Assembly (NCBI RefSeq): GCF_014207435.1
Contig: NZ_JACHGH010000018.1
Location: 1 to 48,064, forward strand
Reading direction: 5' to 3'
Origin: Salirhabdus euzebyi
GTDB lineage: Bacteria; Bacillota; Bacilli; Bacillales; Alkalibacillaceae
Length of the DNA: 48,064 nt
The first letter of the stretch is position 1; each line of letters opens with the position of its first letter. Shown here piece after piece: positions 35,206-43,616 of this stretch. Both the position numbers and the translations under genes were made by a program. The notes under the pieces are model-generated. The model was given only the letters and a program-made list of their open reading frames with translations. It was not told where the DNA came from and did no database searches.

Positions 35206-35748
35206 TTACAGTCCTCTAGTCTTTAAATATAGAATGGCATAAGCCGTTTTGGCATCGTATATTTTCTTTTCTGCAACCATTTTCTCCGCTTCCTCTAACG
35301 AACATTCCATTATGTCTACAAATTCGTCTTCATCCGGTGTCAATGGGCTTTCTACCTTTTTTAAATCCTCTGCTAAATAAATATGAATGATTTCATCCGC
35401 AAAGCCTGGCGAAGTATAAAATGCCGTTACATATGAAAGCTTTTCAGTTGTATAGCCTGTTTCCTCTTCTAATTCTCGAAGTGCTGTTACCTCAGGCGCT
35501 TCCCCTGGCTCTAGCTTTCCAGCCGGAATTTCTACTATACTCCTTTCTAAAGGTTTTCTATATTGTTCTACCAACATAATTTTCTTTTCCTTCGTTATTG
35601 GTATAACAGCTACTGCACCAGGATGTTTTACCACTTCTCGCTTCGATTGTTTTCCGTTTGGAAGTTCTACATCCTCGTGAACGAGTGTGATTACTTTTCC
35701 CTTAAATATTGTTTGTGATTTTACTGTTTTTTCTTCAAACTTTTTCAT
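35206..35748 (-). CDS. nudF: ADP-ribose pyrophosphatase, Nudix family
   Basis: A 180-residue Nudix hydrolase. The complete Nudix box GKLEPGEAPEVTALRELEEETGY (split here: G-x5-E-x7-REL-x-EE-x-G) lies at about residues 77-99, and VEIPAGKLEPG marks the ADP-ribose subfamily. It hydrolyses ADP-ribose to AMP and ribose 5-phosphate. I chose the ATG at 35748 since GGAG is 9 bases before; the TTG three codons upstream touches that site. It is upstream of yqxK, divergent from yqkF, as in B. subtilis. Confidence 0.93.
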   Translation of the reverse strand: MKKFEEKTVKSQTIFKGKVITLVHEDVELPNGKQSKREVVKHPGAVAVIPITKEKKIMLVEQYRKPLERSIVEIPAGKLEPGEAPEVTALRELEEETGYTTEKLSYVTAFYTSPGFADEIIHIYLAEDLKKVESPLTPDEDEFVDIMECSLEEAEKMVAEKKIYDAKTAYAILYLKTRGL

Positions 35749-35887
35749 GGTTTTCAACTCCTGTTTACAGTTTTTCTCTTTATTCCTATTTTATGAGACT
35801 ATCTTAACATAGTTAGAAAAAATCACTACATTTGTCAGGGGGCAAGAGTATTCATTACAATAGAAGGAAAAGGAAAGGATGAGTTAG

Positions 35888-36808
35888 ATGCAAAAACGGC
35901 AAGTAGGTTCATCAGATTTGTTTATTTCCGAAATATCCCTTGGTTGTATGTCCTTAGGAACGGATGAAAAAAAGGCACAAACCATTATAGATAAAGCACT
36001 TGATGCAGGAATTAATTATTTGGACACAGCGGACTTATATGATCAAGGTGTAAACGAATCAATCGTTGGAAAAGCCGTAAAAGGAAAAAGAGAGAACGTC
36101 ATTATTGGTACGAAGGTAGGCAATCGATTTGAAGTTGGAAAAGAAGGATGGCACTGGGACCCTTCTAAAAAATATATTAAAGAAGAAGTAAAGGATAGTT
36201 TACGACGACTACATACAGATTATATAGACCTTTATCAATTGCATGGAGGTACGCTTGAGGATCCGATTGACGAAACAATTGAGGCATTTGAGGAACTAAA
36301 GCAAGAGGGGCTTATTCGATACTATGGCATTTCTTCTATTCGTCCAAATGTGATTCGTGAATTTATAAAGAAATCCAACATTGTAAGTGTCATGATGCAA
36401 TATAGTTTATTTGATAGACGTCCTGAAGAAGAAGTGCTGGATCTTTTACATGAAAACAACATTAGTGTTTTAGCGAGAGGTCCACTAGCAAAGGGAATGC
36501 TGAGTAAGAAAGGATTAGCACAAGTTGAAACAAAAGGGAGAGATGGTTATTTAGATTATGAGTATGAAGAATTAAAAACGAGCACAGCAGCATTTTTGCA
36601 CTTCGTTAATGAGGAGCGAACTCCAAATGCGATTGCCTTGCAGTATGTATTAAAACATCCTGCGTTAGCATCAGCTGTATTTGGAGCAAGCTCCATAAAC
36701 CAACTCGAGGAGAACCTTACTTATTTAAACAGTAAGCCTTTGGATGATAATCTTTATAATCAGTTAAAGAAAATGACAAAACCAATTAAATATAATAAAC
36801 ATAGATAA
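35888..36808 (+). CDS. yqkF: Aldo/keto reductase YqkF
   Basis: A 306-residue (beta/alpha)8 oxidoreductase. The catalytic tetrad is visible: Asp and Tyr in YLDTADLYDQG (about 48-57), Lys in IIGTKVGNR (about 78) and His in LYQLHGG (about 118). The C-terminus has the NADPH motif VFGASSINQLEENL. It reduces aldehydes or ketones; the natural substrate is unknown. Same location as B. subtilis yqkF beside nudF, with AAGGATGAG before the ATG. Confidence 0.92.
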   Translation: MQKRQVGSSDLFISEISLGCMSLGTDEKKAQTIIDKALDAGINYLDTADLYDQGVNESIVGKAVKGKRENVIIGTKVGNRFEVGKEGWHWDPSKKYIKEEVKDSLRRLHTDYIDLYQLHGGTLEDPIDETIEAFEELKQEGLIRYYGISSIRPNVIREFIKKSNIVSVMMQYSLFDRRPEEEVLDLLHENNISVLARGPLAKGMLSKKGLAQVETKGRDGYLDYEYEELKTSTAAFLHFVNEERTPNAIALQYVLKHPALASAVFGASSINQLEENLTYLNSKPLDDNLYNQLKKMTKPIKYNKHR

Positions 36809-36810
36809 TA

Positions 36811-36854
36811 AAAACTCAAACAAGGAACTTTTCATGTTCTTTGTTTGAGTTTTA
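36811..36854. terminator. Bidirectional terminator between yqkF and a convergent hydrolase
   Basis: Long stem with arms AAAACTCAAACAAGGAAC and GTTCTTTGTTTGAGTTTT (one mismatch) and a 7-base loop, between two convergent genes. Confidence 0.88.
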
Positions 36855-36866
36855 CTATGTATATTC

Positions 36867-37646
36867 CTATTCACTTATGGTTGAGAGAAAACGTTTTATT
36901 TCAATAGTCGTAGCAATTGGGTGACTTATTGTAGGTACATGGCCTGCATCTGGAATCACAACCAGTTCTGCTCCCGGTATTTCAGTAGCTATTTGTTCTG
37001 CTGTTACAACCGGTACTAACGCATCGTTTTGCCCATGTACGATTAATGTAGGTACGTGTATGTTTTTTAATTGAGGAGTTAGATCAACTGTTGCATTTAT
37101 TTTTAAAAGTTCAATGGCATCTTCCTTAGAAGCCCGGAGTAAAATGTTTTTTCCCCACCTTTTTATATGTGCTTCACCATTTGGCAAACATAAATCTACA
37201 AATGCATCAATATAACCGTGATAATCCTGCTCCAACTGATCAATGGTCATTTGTATGGCTTCTTTTGGAAAAGCAAATCCGAAGCCATCTACTAACACTA
37301 GTCCTTTCACCCTGTTTGGGTACTTAAGAGCAAATTGTAACACTACTTTAGATCCACTTGACTCACCTGCTAAAATGCACTCTTGAATTTCTAATTGATC
37401 AAGAACCTGTCTTAAATTTTCCACAAGCATATCAAGCGTAATTACGGTTCCCTTAGGGATAGGACTTTCACCAGATCCTAAGTGATCAATTGCGATACAG
37501 CGACGACTTTGTGATAATACCTCCAAAGGTTGTTCCCACAATTCCCAAGACCCTGTCCAACCGCCGTGTGCTACAAATGGAGTTTTCCCTTCACCATTTC
37601 CAAATGAGACTGCATGAATTAAATGTCCACCTGCTTTAACAAACAT
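36867..37646 (-). CDS. Alpha/beta-fold hydrolase
   Basis: A 259-residue alpha/beta hydrolase with oxyanion turn HGGWTGSWELW near residue 27, nucleophile elbow GESSG (about 96-100), acid in VHGQNDALVP (about 210) and catalytic His in PDAGHVPTISHP (about 236). Substrate is not predictable; esterase or acylhydrolase is likely. I chose the ATG at 37646 (GGGAGGT); the ORF extends to 37700 without a site. Single gene, convergent with yqkF. Confidence 0.88.
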   Translation of the reverse strand: MFVKAGGHLIHAVSFGNGEGKTPFVAHGGWTGSWELWEQPLEVLSQSRRCIAIDHLGSGESPIPKGTVITLDMLVENLRQVLDQLEIQECILAGESSGSKVVLQFALKYPNRVKGLVLVDGFGFAFPKEAIQMTIDQLEQDYHGYIDAFVDLCLPNGEAHIKRWGKNILLRASKEDAIELLKINATVDLTPQLKNIHVPTLIVHGQNDALVPVVTAEQIATEIPGAELVVIPDAGHVPTISHPIATTIEIKRFLSTISE

Positions 37647-37796
37647 ATATCTACCTCCCCGTTTTTTTCGTAGTCCCTTTAGTATATAAAATTCTGACAA
37701 ATAAACCTATACCTTTTAGATAGTTTCTTAAGAGCTGAAACGCTTCTCCAACTAAAACGTCTAATTAGATAAAGTGAAGTGTAAAGGAGAAGTAAA

Positions 37797-38606
37797 ATGA
37801 AAAGTATTAACGCTAAATTGTTAAGTGTCATTGGAGGCTTGATTTTATTAGCAGTCGTCTTTTATTTCTTATATTCTAATGTTTTCCCTTCTAACACCTC
37901 TGCTAGTGGAGAACCCGAGTCCAATCAAGTAGATAAATCGGAAAACGGATTACAACTTATCGCAACATTATCAGATATCGAACTTCAGCCAAACGACAAA
38001 CTGGTTGTCGACGCTACCGTCAAAAACATTTCTGGGAAAGCACTTTCTTACAACGGACGGTGTGGAGTCCCTATTCATCTTTCAGTTCAAGCACCGGATA
38101 ATAGTATGTATTTACTAAGCAACGCAGAAAACGAGGGCTGCCCAGATATTTATGACCCAAATGATATCGAAACTTTTCAATCAGAAGAAGAATTAACGAA
38201 ACAAATGACCTTTTATCCTATCATCAAGGTGAACAATGCAACGGAGACAGATGCACCAGCCGGAGAGTATATGGTGACTATATCGTTTCGTTCAGATGAG
38301 GGGAATGCTTTATTAGTTGATGTCCCTATTGAAGTAAGTGATACAAATACAGACATCATTTCCAAACAAGAAGCTGTTCATGCGGCTAAGGCACATCCTG
38401 ATGTCCAAAAATGGTTCTCGGAAAACGAAGAAATTGGGATAGAAGAAGAGGAACATTTTCTAAGTGACAATATATGGGCAATTGCTTTCCACACAAAAGA
38501 TTTTTCCATGGAAGACACGTCGCCAACTGGAAAACGATTAGTTGTTCATGTGGATTCCAAAACAGGAGACGTGACGCACTCCTTCACCGAGGAATTTGAT
38601 AACTAA
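37797..38606 (+). CDS. Membrane-anchored secreted protein, BsuPI-like and PepSY-like domains
   Basis: A 269-residue protein with an N-terminal transmembrane helix or uncleaved signal (about 7-26; no lipobox), a Ser/Asn-rich linker, and two apparent domains. Residues 50-180 (ATVKNISGKALSYNGRCGVPI, EYMVTISFRSD) look like the beta-sandwich of the intracellular protease inhibitor BsuPI; two cysteines (RCG and GCP) could form a disulfide. Residues 190-269 (KQEAVHAAKAHPDVQKWF...RLVVHVDSKTGDVTHSF) resemble a PepSY repeat. Both assignments are by eye and are tentative. Strong AAAGGAG site; own terminator. Function unknown. Confidence 0.72.
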   Translation: MKSINAKLLSVIGGLILLAVVFYFLYSNVFPSNTSASGEPESNQVDKSENGLQLIATLSDIELQPNDKLVVDATVKNISGKALSYNGRCGVPIHLSVQAPDNSMYLLSNAENEGCPDIYDPNDIETFQSEEELTKQMTFYPIIKVNNATETDAPAGEYMVTISFRSDEGNALLVDVPIEVSDTNTDIISKQEAVHAAKAHPDVQKWFSENEEIGIEEEEHFLSDNIWAIAFHTKDFSMEDTSPTGKRLVVHVDSKTGDVTHSFTEEFDN

Positions 38607-38612
38607 ATGAAG

Positions 38613-38642
38613 AATAGGAACGCAGTTGAATGCGTTCCTATT
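38613..38642. terminator. Bidirectional terminator between the exported protein and the oxidoreductase
   Basis: Perfect stem AATAGGAACGCA/TGCGTTCCTATT with a 6-base loop, between two convergent genes. Confidence 0.9.
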
Positions 38643-38653
38643 TATATATTCTA

Positions 38654-39637
38654 CTAATTTTCTACCTTCAAGAGTACTTTTCCTGTACTTTTCCTACTCT
38701 CCACCCATTCATGGGCTTTCACTGCCTCATCTAAAGAAAATACTTTTCCTATCTGAATCTTTAATTGCCCACTTGCTAAAAAGCTTAGCACTTTTTCTGC
38801 CGTAGGGCGTAATAGGTGTGGACGTAGTTTTCGCGTTGTACCGAAGCTAAACCCGAGTACAGACCGACAGCTAGCATGTAAATCCTTCGTCAGAAATTGG
38901 CCAGGTGCTCCACCACTATTCCCAAAATGAACTAATCTACCATATGTGGCTAGGCACTCTAAACTCTTTTCTGCAATTTCCCCAGCGATAGAGTCCAAAA
39001 TAACATTTGCTCCCTCTCCGTTCGTTAGTTCATTTACTCTCTTAGAAAAATCTTCTTCACTATAACAAATAACCTGATCTGCTCCTGCCTCTTTTGCAAT
39101 TGGTATTTTCTCCTGACTACCAACTGTCCCAATGATTTGCCCCGCACCTAGTATTTTTGCCATTTGAATGGCCGTCGTTCCAACTCCACCAGCTGCTGCA
39201 TGGACAACAACTGTTTCTCCCTTTTCTAACCTAGCAACATTGGCTAATAGTTTATAAGAAAGAAACGACACGATTGGGGATGCAGCAGCAGTCCCAAAAT
39301 CAACATTATTCGGAAGAACAAATGTAAGATTTTCATCAGCAACTATGTATTCCGCATAAGAACCGGTAAGGGGGAATGCAATGACACGTTGTCCTACCTT
39401 TAAATACTCCACGTTCGATCCTATTTTTTCAATTGTACCAGCAGCATCAATACCTGGAATATACGGTAATTTTCCTCCTCCTTTGTTCCCAAACCTTGAC
39501 TTAATATCAGCAAAATTCACACTTGCTGCTGCAACCCGAATTAAAACTTGCTGATCGCCTATTTTTGGCAAATCCACCTCTTGATATTGCATAACGTTTG
39601 CCGGACCAAACTCAGGAACTAATATAGCTTTCATCAT
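38654..39637 (-). CDS. Zinc-type alcohol dehydrogenase-like / NADPH:quinone oxidoreductase
   Basis: A 327-residue medium-chain dehydrogenase/reductase of the quinone oxidoreductase branch: GroES-like N-domain with IPGIDAAGTIEKIGSNVEYLKVGQRV (core about 60-85) and Rossmann domain with VVHAAAGGVGTTAIQMAKILGA. The zinc-binding cysteines of alcohol dehydrogenases are absent, which fits the quinone reductase (QOR) type. It begins with ATGATG directly after the stop codon of the upstream GNAT gene, so the two are one transcript. Confidence 0.9.
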   Translation of the reverse strand: MMKAILVPEFGPANVMQYQEVDLPKIGDQQVLIRVAAASVNFADIKSRFGNKGGGKLPYIPGIDAAGTIEKIGSNVEYLKVGQRVIAFPLTGSYAEYIVADENLTFVLPNNVDFGTAAASPIVSFLSYKLLANVARLEKGETVVVHAAAGGVGTTAIQMAKILGAGQIIGTVGSQEKIPIAKEAGADQVICYSEEDFSKRVNELTNGEGANVILDSIAGEIAEKSLECLATYGRLVHFGNSGGAPGQFLTKDLHASCRSVLGFSFGTTRKLRPHLLRPTAEKVLSFLASGQLKIQIGKVFSLDEAVKAHEWVESRKSTGKVLLKVEN

Positions 39638-40177
39638 TTATTCCCCCGTATTATCGATTTCAATCCAAAATCGTTTGATGACATTTCCATCCTCTTCAAC
39701 AAAATCTGTATCTGGTTGACCACCATTATTTAAAATTGTTTTTGCAGAACCAATATTATCTGCGTCACAGACAACAAGTACTTTTTTTATCCCTAGTTCC
39801 TTTGTTTTCTCAAGGGATAGGGATAGTAACTTGGTTGCATAACCTTTTCTTCTTTCCGTTGGACGTATCCCATATCCAATATGCCCACCACTGTTCCGTA
39901 AATCCTCCGTTAAATCGTGACGAATATTAACAGCTCCTAAAACGCGCTTTTCGGCATTTACTAGCCAATAAGTAGAGTCCGGTACCCAGCCTTCTGGTAA
40001 TTTCTCTCCTCTTTTAGATTCCTCTAAAGAGTGAAGCAATGCCTGGAAATTACTAGGATCCTTACTAATAACCCATGGAACCATAGGCTCCCCACTTGTT
40101 TTCCACTCGTAATAGAAATCTAAATATTGTTCCTTTAAATCTATTGTTGGCTCTGTTAAAAAGATATCTTTGTCCAC
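39638..40177 (-). CDS. GNAT-family N-acetyltransferase
   Basis: A 179-residue GNAT protein; acetyl-CoA site GYGIRPTERRKGYATKLLSLSLEKTKELG (glycine/arginine core about 107-122) and following KVLVVCDADNIGSAKTILNNGG. It transfers an acetyl group to an unknown small molecule or protein. GTG start behind GAGG. Its stop abuts the oxidoreductase start codon. Confidence 0.88.
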   Translation of the reverse strand: MDKDIFLTEPTIDLKEQYLDFYYEWKTSGEPMVPWVISKDPSNFQALLHSLEESKRGEKLPEGWVPDSTYWLVNAEKRVLGAVNIRHDLTEDLRNSGGHIGYGIRPTERRKGYATKLLSLSLEKTKELGIKKVLVVCDADNIGSAKTILNNGGQPDTDFVEEDGNVIKRFWIEIDNTGE

Positions 40178-40274
40178 TTTTTCAACCTCAATTCCTCTTT
40201 CTCGCTCGTATATTCCTAGTTTATTTTAATTTTTTCAAAAATCAATACAATTCTATTTACTCTTTACTTTAGAA

Positions 40275-40420
40275 CAAAAGCGCAAGCGCCTTGCTCAGCC
40301 TAAGGCAGGCATAAGACAAGACCTGCCGTGGAGGCTTTTGCCACAGAAGGGATTGACTTATGTCCCGAGGGGGTAGGTGCTGGAGCTAGACGTGACTCCC
40401 CCGTGCAACTAACTTATCCA
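40275..40420. repeat. Multi-hairpin intergenic repeat of Bacillaceae type
   Basis: A GC-rich block in the 312-base gap between the GNAT gene and the second anti-sigma gene. It contains GCGC-AA-GCGC (40280-40289), a stem GGCAGG (40304-40309)/CCTGCC (40322-40327), GTGG/CCAC (40328-40331/40341-40344), CATAAG (40310-40315) able to pair with CTTATG (40357-40362), and GGGGG (40369-40373)/CCCCC (40398-40402). The text, with its GCGCAAGCGCC start and GAGGGGGTAGGTGCTGGAGC, resembles a dispersed element I associate with Bacillaceae genomes; only one copy is in this window. No reading frame fits. Confidence 0.6.
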
Positions 40421-40457
40421 CAAGTCTGAAATTTTATAATCTCCTAAGCAATAAATA

Positions 40458-40483
40458 AAAGAAGCTGCAAAGGCAGCTCCTCT
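40458..40483 (-). terminator. Terminator of the second ECF operon
   Basis: Stem AGCTGCC/GGCAGCT-type (GAGCTGCCTTTGCAGCTTC on the minus strand) followed by TTTTATTT, just after the anti-sigma gene stop. Confidence 0.78.
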
Positions 40484-40489
40484 TTATAA

Positions 40490-41239
40490 TTATTTCAGTT
40501 CTTTATAAATCTTGATTAATTCGTTTTTATGCTCCTCTATTAACTCTTCACTAGGGTGAGTTTGTTCATTGTTCAAATACGTGTAACTGAGCTTATAAAA
40601 TTGCTTATTCTCTTCCCACTCTAAAATTCGAGTATTTTGATTGATAATAAAATTCGCACTTACTCCACTCTTCAATTCTAACTTTTCCGAATCTATTTCT
40701 GGAACACTGTAACCATTATCAAAATTAGCTGATTCAAAAGTAATTAGATGAGTAATCCCAGCATCGTCTTTAAAATAATTAATCTCTAGTGATACTTTTT
40801 TTCCTTGTGGGTCCCAACTTCTAATCTTAACAGTTTCCCCATTTGTTGCTTCGATTGGCAAATAGGTTGGAAATTTAGATGGATAAGGTATAATCTGTTT
40901 AGTCAAATCCAAGGATATCGGCTTGTATGATGTATATATTGTATTGGAAGCCCCTTTATCCTTTTCTAACTTTGATACATCTAACATTTGATTTACGTTT
41001 GCGTTATTGTTTCCTGTATTTTCGAGTTCTGATAAAACTATAATTCCAATGAGAAAGAGTGTAACAAAACTTGCTAGGCCTACCACAAAACCTTTTCTCT
41101 TACCTCTAGTTCCTTTGGTGTAAGTGTTCTCCTGTTTTGTTTGTATGTTGTTCCACATTTCCCTTTTTTTCTGTTCACTTATTTGTGCTGTCTGCGGAAG
41201 TGATGGAAGCATTTTTTCTATAGAATCCTTATTCTTCAA
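40490..41239 (-). CDS. Membrane-bound anti-sigma factor (ECF partner)
   Basis: A 249-residue protein: cytoplasmic N-terminus of about 48 residues, one transmembrane helix (about 50-70, GFVVGLASFVTLFLIGIIVLS) and an extracytoplasmic domain rich in beta segments. Its start (TTG) overlaps the end of the ECF sigma gene by 11 bases, the usual arrangement for a sigma/anti-sigma pair. The outer domain looks like the DUF4367 type found in Bacillus anti-sigma factors, by eye only. The signal sensed is unknown. Distinct from rsiX at the other end of the window. Confidence 0.78.
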   Translation of the reverse strand: MKNKDSIEKMLPSLPQTAQISEQKKREMWNNIQTKQENTYTKGTRGKRKGFVVGLASFVTLFLIGIIVLSELENTGNNNANVNQMLDVSKLEKDKGASNTIYTSYKPISLDLTKQIIPYPSKFPTYLPIEATNGETVKIRSWDPQGKKVSLEINYFKDDAGITHLITFESANFDNGYSVPEIDSEKLELKSGVSANFIINQNTRILEWEENKQFYKLSYTYLNNEQTHPSEELIEEHKNELIKIYKELK

Positions 41240-41738
41240 TTTTTTCCACCTTCCTTCTTAATGCTTTTAATGCGCGGTGGTAAGTTACCCTTACCTTATT
41301 TTCAGTCCAGTTTAAAATCGTTGCTGTTTCAGTAGTTGAAAATTCTTTCATTCCTTTGACTAGCAATACATCCCTGTAACTATCTTTTAAGCAATTAATT
41401 TGTTGAACTAACTCTTTTTCATCTTCCTTTAATTCAAAAATAGCCTCAGGGGTCTTAGGTTTAATTGTTGTAGATTCTCTTTCATATCGGATCAATTTAC
41501 GTAGCTTCCTCCTGTTTCTTCTTGCCTCATCTATCGATACATTCCGAGCAATTTTAAAGAGCCACGTTTTTGGATTGGATTCTTCTCTAAAAGAATCAAT
41601 ACTATGTATGACCTTAATAAAAACTTCCTGAACTAAATCCTCTACTTCCGTAGAACCAGTATAGTAGACTAGGAAGTTATACATTTCATCTGCATACATA
41701 CGAAACCATTGTTCTACTAGTTCGTCATTGTCTATCAA
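41229..41738 (-). CDS. ECF RNA polymerase sigma factor, SigV/YlaC-like
   Basis: A 169-residue ECF sigma factor: region 2 at about 10-75 (EVEDLVQEVFIKVIHSIDSF, KTWLFKIARNVSIDEARR) and region 4 at about 112-160 (FSTTETATILNWTENKVRVTYHRALKAL). It starts with TTG behind a strong AAGGGGGGAG site. Linked to its anti-sigma factor; an ECF-type promoter lies upstream in the tail region after uvrX. I cannot tell which regulon it serves; no clear target gene is adjacent. Confidence 0.9.
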   Translation of the reverse strand: MIDNDELVEQWFRMYADEMYNFLVYYTGSTEVEDLVQEVFIKVIHSIDSFREESNPKTWLFKIARNVSIDEARRNRRKLRKLIRYERESTTIKPKTPEAIFELKEDEKELVQQINCLKDSYRDVLLVKGMKEFSTTETATILNWTENKVRVTYHRALKALRRKVEKIEE

Positions 41739-41778
41739 TATTTCTCCCCCCTTGCAATTCTTGCTTTCTCTTCATATA

Positions 41779-41805
41779 GACGACCTCAACATTTCTTTCA
41801 TTACA
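41779..41805 (-). promoter_or_regulatory. Candidate autoregulatory promoter of the second ECF operon
   Basis: On the minus strand TGTAAT (41805-41800), 17 bases, CGTC (41782-41779), 41 bases before the TTG start. This is close to the ECF consensus (TGTAAC or TGAAAC with CGTC). Confidence 0.4.
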
Positions 41806-41818
41806 CTTTTTTGTAACC

Positions 41819-43093
41819 TTATTCCGCAATATGTCCACCAACAAGTCCACTTCGATGAACTGCTGTTCCTGCTCTTGTGTAGGAAACAGCTCGTAGTAAA
41901 GACGCACTTCCGTATTTGTTCCGTATCCCGTCCATTGCGTTAGCCAGTGCTCGTTTTTTTTCTTTACCCTCATCAAATAAGCTTAACTGCATAACGTCAT
42001 CGTCCTCGACATTTGATAGAGAAATGGATATTTTCCTTACTGTTTTTTGCTCATAAAATTCGTGGAATAGCTGCATACAAACGTTAAATAAGTCCGACGT
42101 TATGTTCGATGCATCAACCATCGTTCTTGAGCGATAAAAACCCCCACCATTTTCATTTTTACTATAACTTAAGCCCAGACTAACCGTTCTCCCAGCCTTT
42201 CCGCTTTCTCGTGCTCTTTTCGCTACTTCCTCACACATTTCCAAAATAACGTAGCGTACCTCTTCTGGATCTGTATAATCTCTAAGTAAAATTTGACTTT
42301 TCCCAAAGCTAATTTGTCCTTGTAAAATAGGGGCCCCAAGTTCAGAAAGATCGACTCCATTTGCATGATAAAACAATTGATTCCCCATCACACCAAATGT
42401 CTTTTCTAATCTTTGTAATGGAAATTTTGCAAGCTGTCCTACTGTTGTAATACCCATACGATTTAGCCTTTTTTCTATTCGTAAACCAATACCCCACATC
42501 TCACTTAATGGAGAAACAGGCCAAAGTTTTTTTGCCACATCCTCATATGTCCACTCTGCTACCCCGTGCTTTTTAGCCTCTAAATCCAAGCAAAGTTTTG
42601 CCATTAACATGTTCGGTCCAATTCCAACAGCAGATGGAATTTGAAAGGTTTCCATTAACTCTTCTCTTATCTTTTGGGCAATGTCCCATGCATCCCCCCA
42701 AATTTTTTCTGTTCCTCCGATTTCTAAGAAACTTTCGTCCACGCTGTACGTATGAATGGCTTCTTTTGGCACAAAGCGATGAAAAAGACGTGTAATTTCA
42801 ACAGATATTTCTAAGTACATTTTCATTTGTGCTGTGACGACAACAATTCTTGGATCATCGGGAACTTCAAATAATCGGTTGCCTGTCCGAATACCAAATT
42901 CCTTTTTTAAAGCAGGTGAAGCTGCTAATATAACACTTCCCGGGCGATCAACATGTCCGACCACAGCAAGATAACAAGTCATCGGATCTAAACCACGGGC
43001 CACTGCTGCACAGCTAGCATAAAAGCTTTTCATATCAATACAAAGCACTTTTCTTTTTGGAAACACATTATAATCAATTACTGGATTTTCCAC
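41819..43093 (-). CDS. uvrX: Y-family DNA polymerase, UvrX/YqjW type
   Basis: A 424-residue translesion polymerase. Catalytic acids lie in VLCIDMKSFYASCAA (Asp20) and YSVDESFLEIGG (Asp119, Glu120); a helix-hairpin-helix (MWGIGLRIEKRLNRMGITTVGQLA) and little-finger domain follow, and a clamp-binding QLSLFDE near residue 366. It bypasses damaged bases during the SOS response. GTG start behind AGGAG. A LexA box lies 61 bases upstream. In B. subtilis relatives a YolD-like gene usually follows; none is here. Confidence 0.92.
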   Translation of the reverse strand: MENPVIDYNVFPKRKVLCIDMKSFYASCAAVARGLDPMTCYLAVVGHVDRPGSVILAASPALKKEFGIRTGNRLFEVPDDPRIVVVTAQMKMYLEISVEITRLFHRFVPKEAIHTYSVDESFLEIGGTEKIWGDAWDIAQKIREELMETFQIPSAVGIGPNMLMAKLCLDLEAKKHGVAEWTYEDVAKKLWPVSPLSEMWGIGLRIEKRLNRMGITTVGQLAKFPLQRLEKTFGVMGNQLFYHANGVDLSELGAPILQGQISFGKSQILLRDYTDPEEVRYVILEMCEEVAKRARESGKAGRTVSLGLSYSKNENGGGFYRSRTMVDASNITSDLFNVCMQLFHEFYEQKTVRKISISLSNVEDDDVMQLSLFDEGKEKKRALANAMDGIRNKYGSASLLRAVSYTRAGTAVHRSGLVGGHIAE

Positions 43094-43153
43094 TTGAAAA
43101 CCGCTCCTTTAAACTCCTCTAATTACACATTAAAATGATTTAGTTTTATTATG

Positions 43154-43167
43154 CGAATATATGTTCG
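43154..43167. promoter_or_regulatory. LexA (DinR) box upstream of uvrX
   Basis: CGAATATATGTTCG is a palindromic match to the Bacillus SOS box CGAACRNRYGTTCG with one mismatch. It lies between uvrX and the divergent small membrane protein gene. Confidence 0.78.
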
Positions 43168-43271
43168 GTTTTTCAAGTATATTTTTCTTCCATTTTTCTA
43201 TAATATTCTCCATAGCTGAAACTTTCTTCTATTCCACCACGTAAATAAAACATAACAAAGGGGGAAACGGA

Positions 43272-43595
43272 ATGAAGAAAATTCTAACGTTTATTTTAAC
43301 ACTTGGGATACTTGCCGCTGCAACGTATGGCATTTCTAACATGCTTCATCAACCATTTATAGATTTTGCTTTTTTAATTGGGATTTTAGGGATGATTGTC
43401 ATTCGCTTTTTCAACTCTGCAGGTGGCTACACGAGTAAAAGTATGGATATGAGTATCCAGGGGCGAACAGGTATCAAAATGGAGCAAAATGACAGAAAAT
43501 TCGAGCCTAATATTGCCTTTTATACAGCAATGGCCTATACGATTTTAACAGGGATTGTGACATTTATTCATTACAAAGACTACTTTTTTAATTGA
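43272..43595 (+). CDS. Small three-helix membrane protein (DUF3899-like)
   Basis: A 107-residue integral membrane protein with helices at about 3-22, 30-48 and 83-100 and a polar middle loop (SKSMDMSIQGRTGIKMEQNDRKFEPN). By eye it resembles the DUF3899 group of Bacillus, whose function is unknown. AAAGGGGGAAA precedes the ATG. It is divergent from uvrX and could share SOS control through the LexA box, which is 105 bases from its start; I have no direct sign of that. Confidence 0.7.
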   Translation: MKKILTFILTLGILAAATYGISNMLHQPFIDFAFLIGILGMIVIRFFNSAGGYTSKSMDMSIQGRTGIKMEQNDRKFEPNIAFYTAMAYTILTGIVTFIHYKDYFFN

Positions 43596-43616
43596 TGAAT
43601 CGATTAAAGTTTATTA

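Noticed and set aside
41725-41976. An 83-codon minus-strand frame overlapping the 3' end of uvrX, looked at as a possible YolD-like partner gene
   Set aside because: Two thirds of it lies within uvrX in another frame, it has no ribosome binding site, and its text shows no YolD character. uvrX itself ends normally, so no frameshift is needed.
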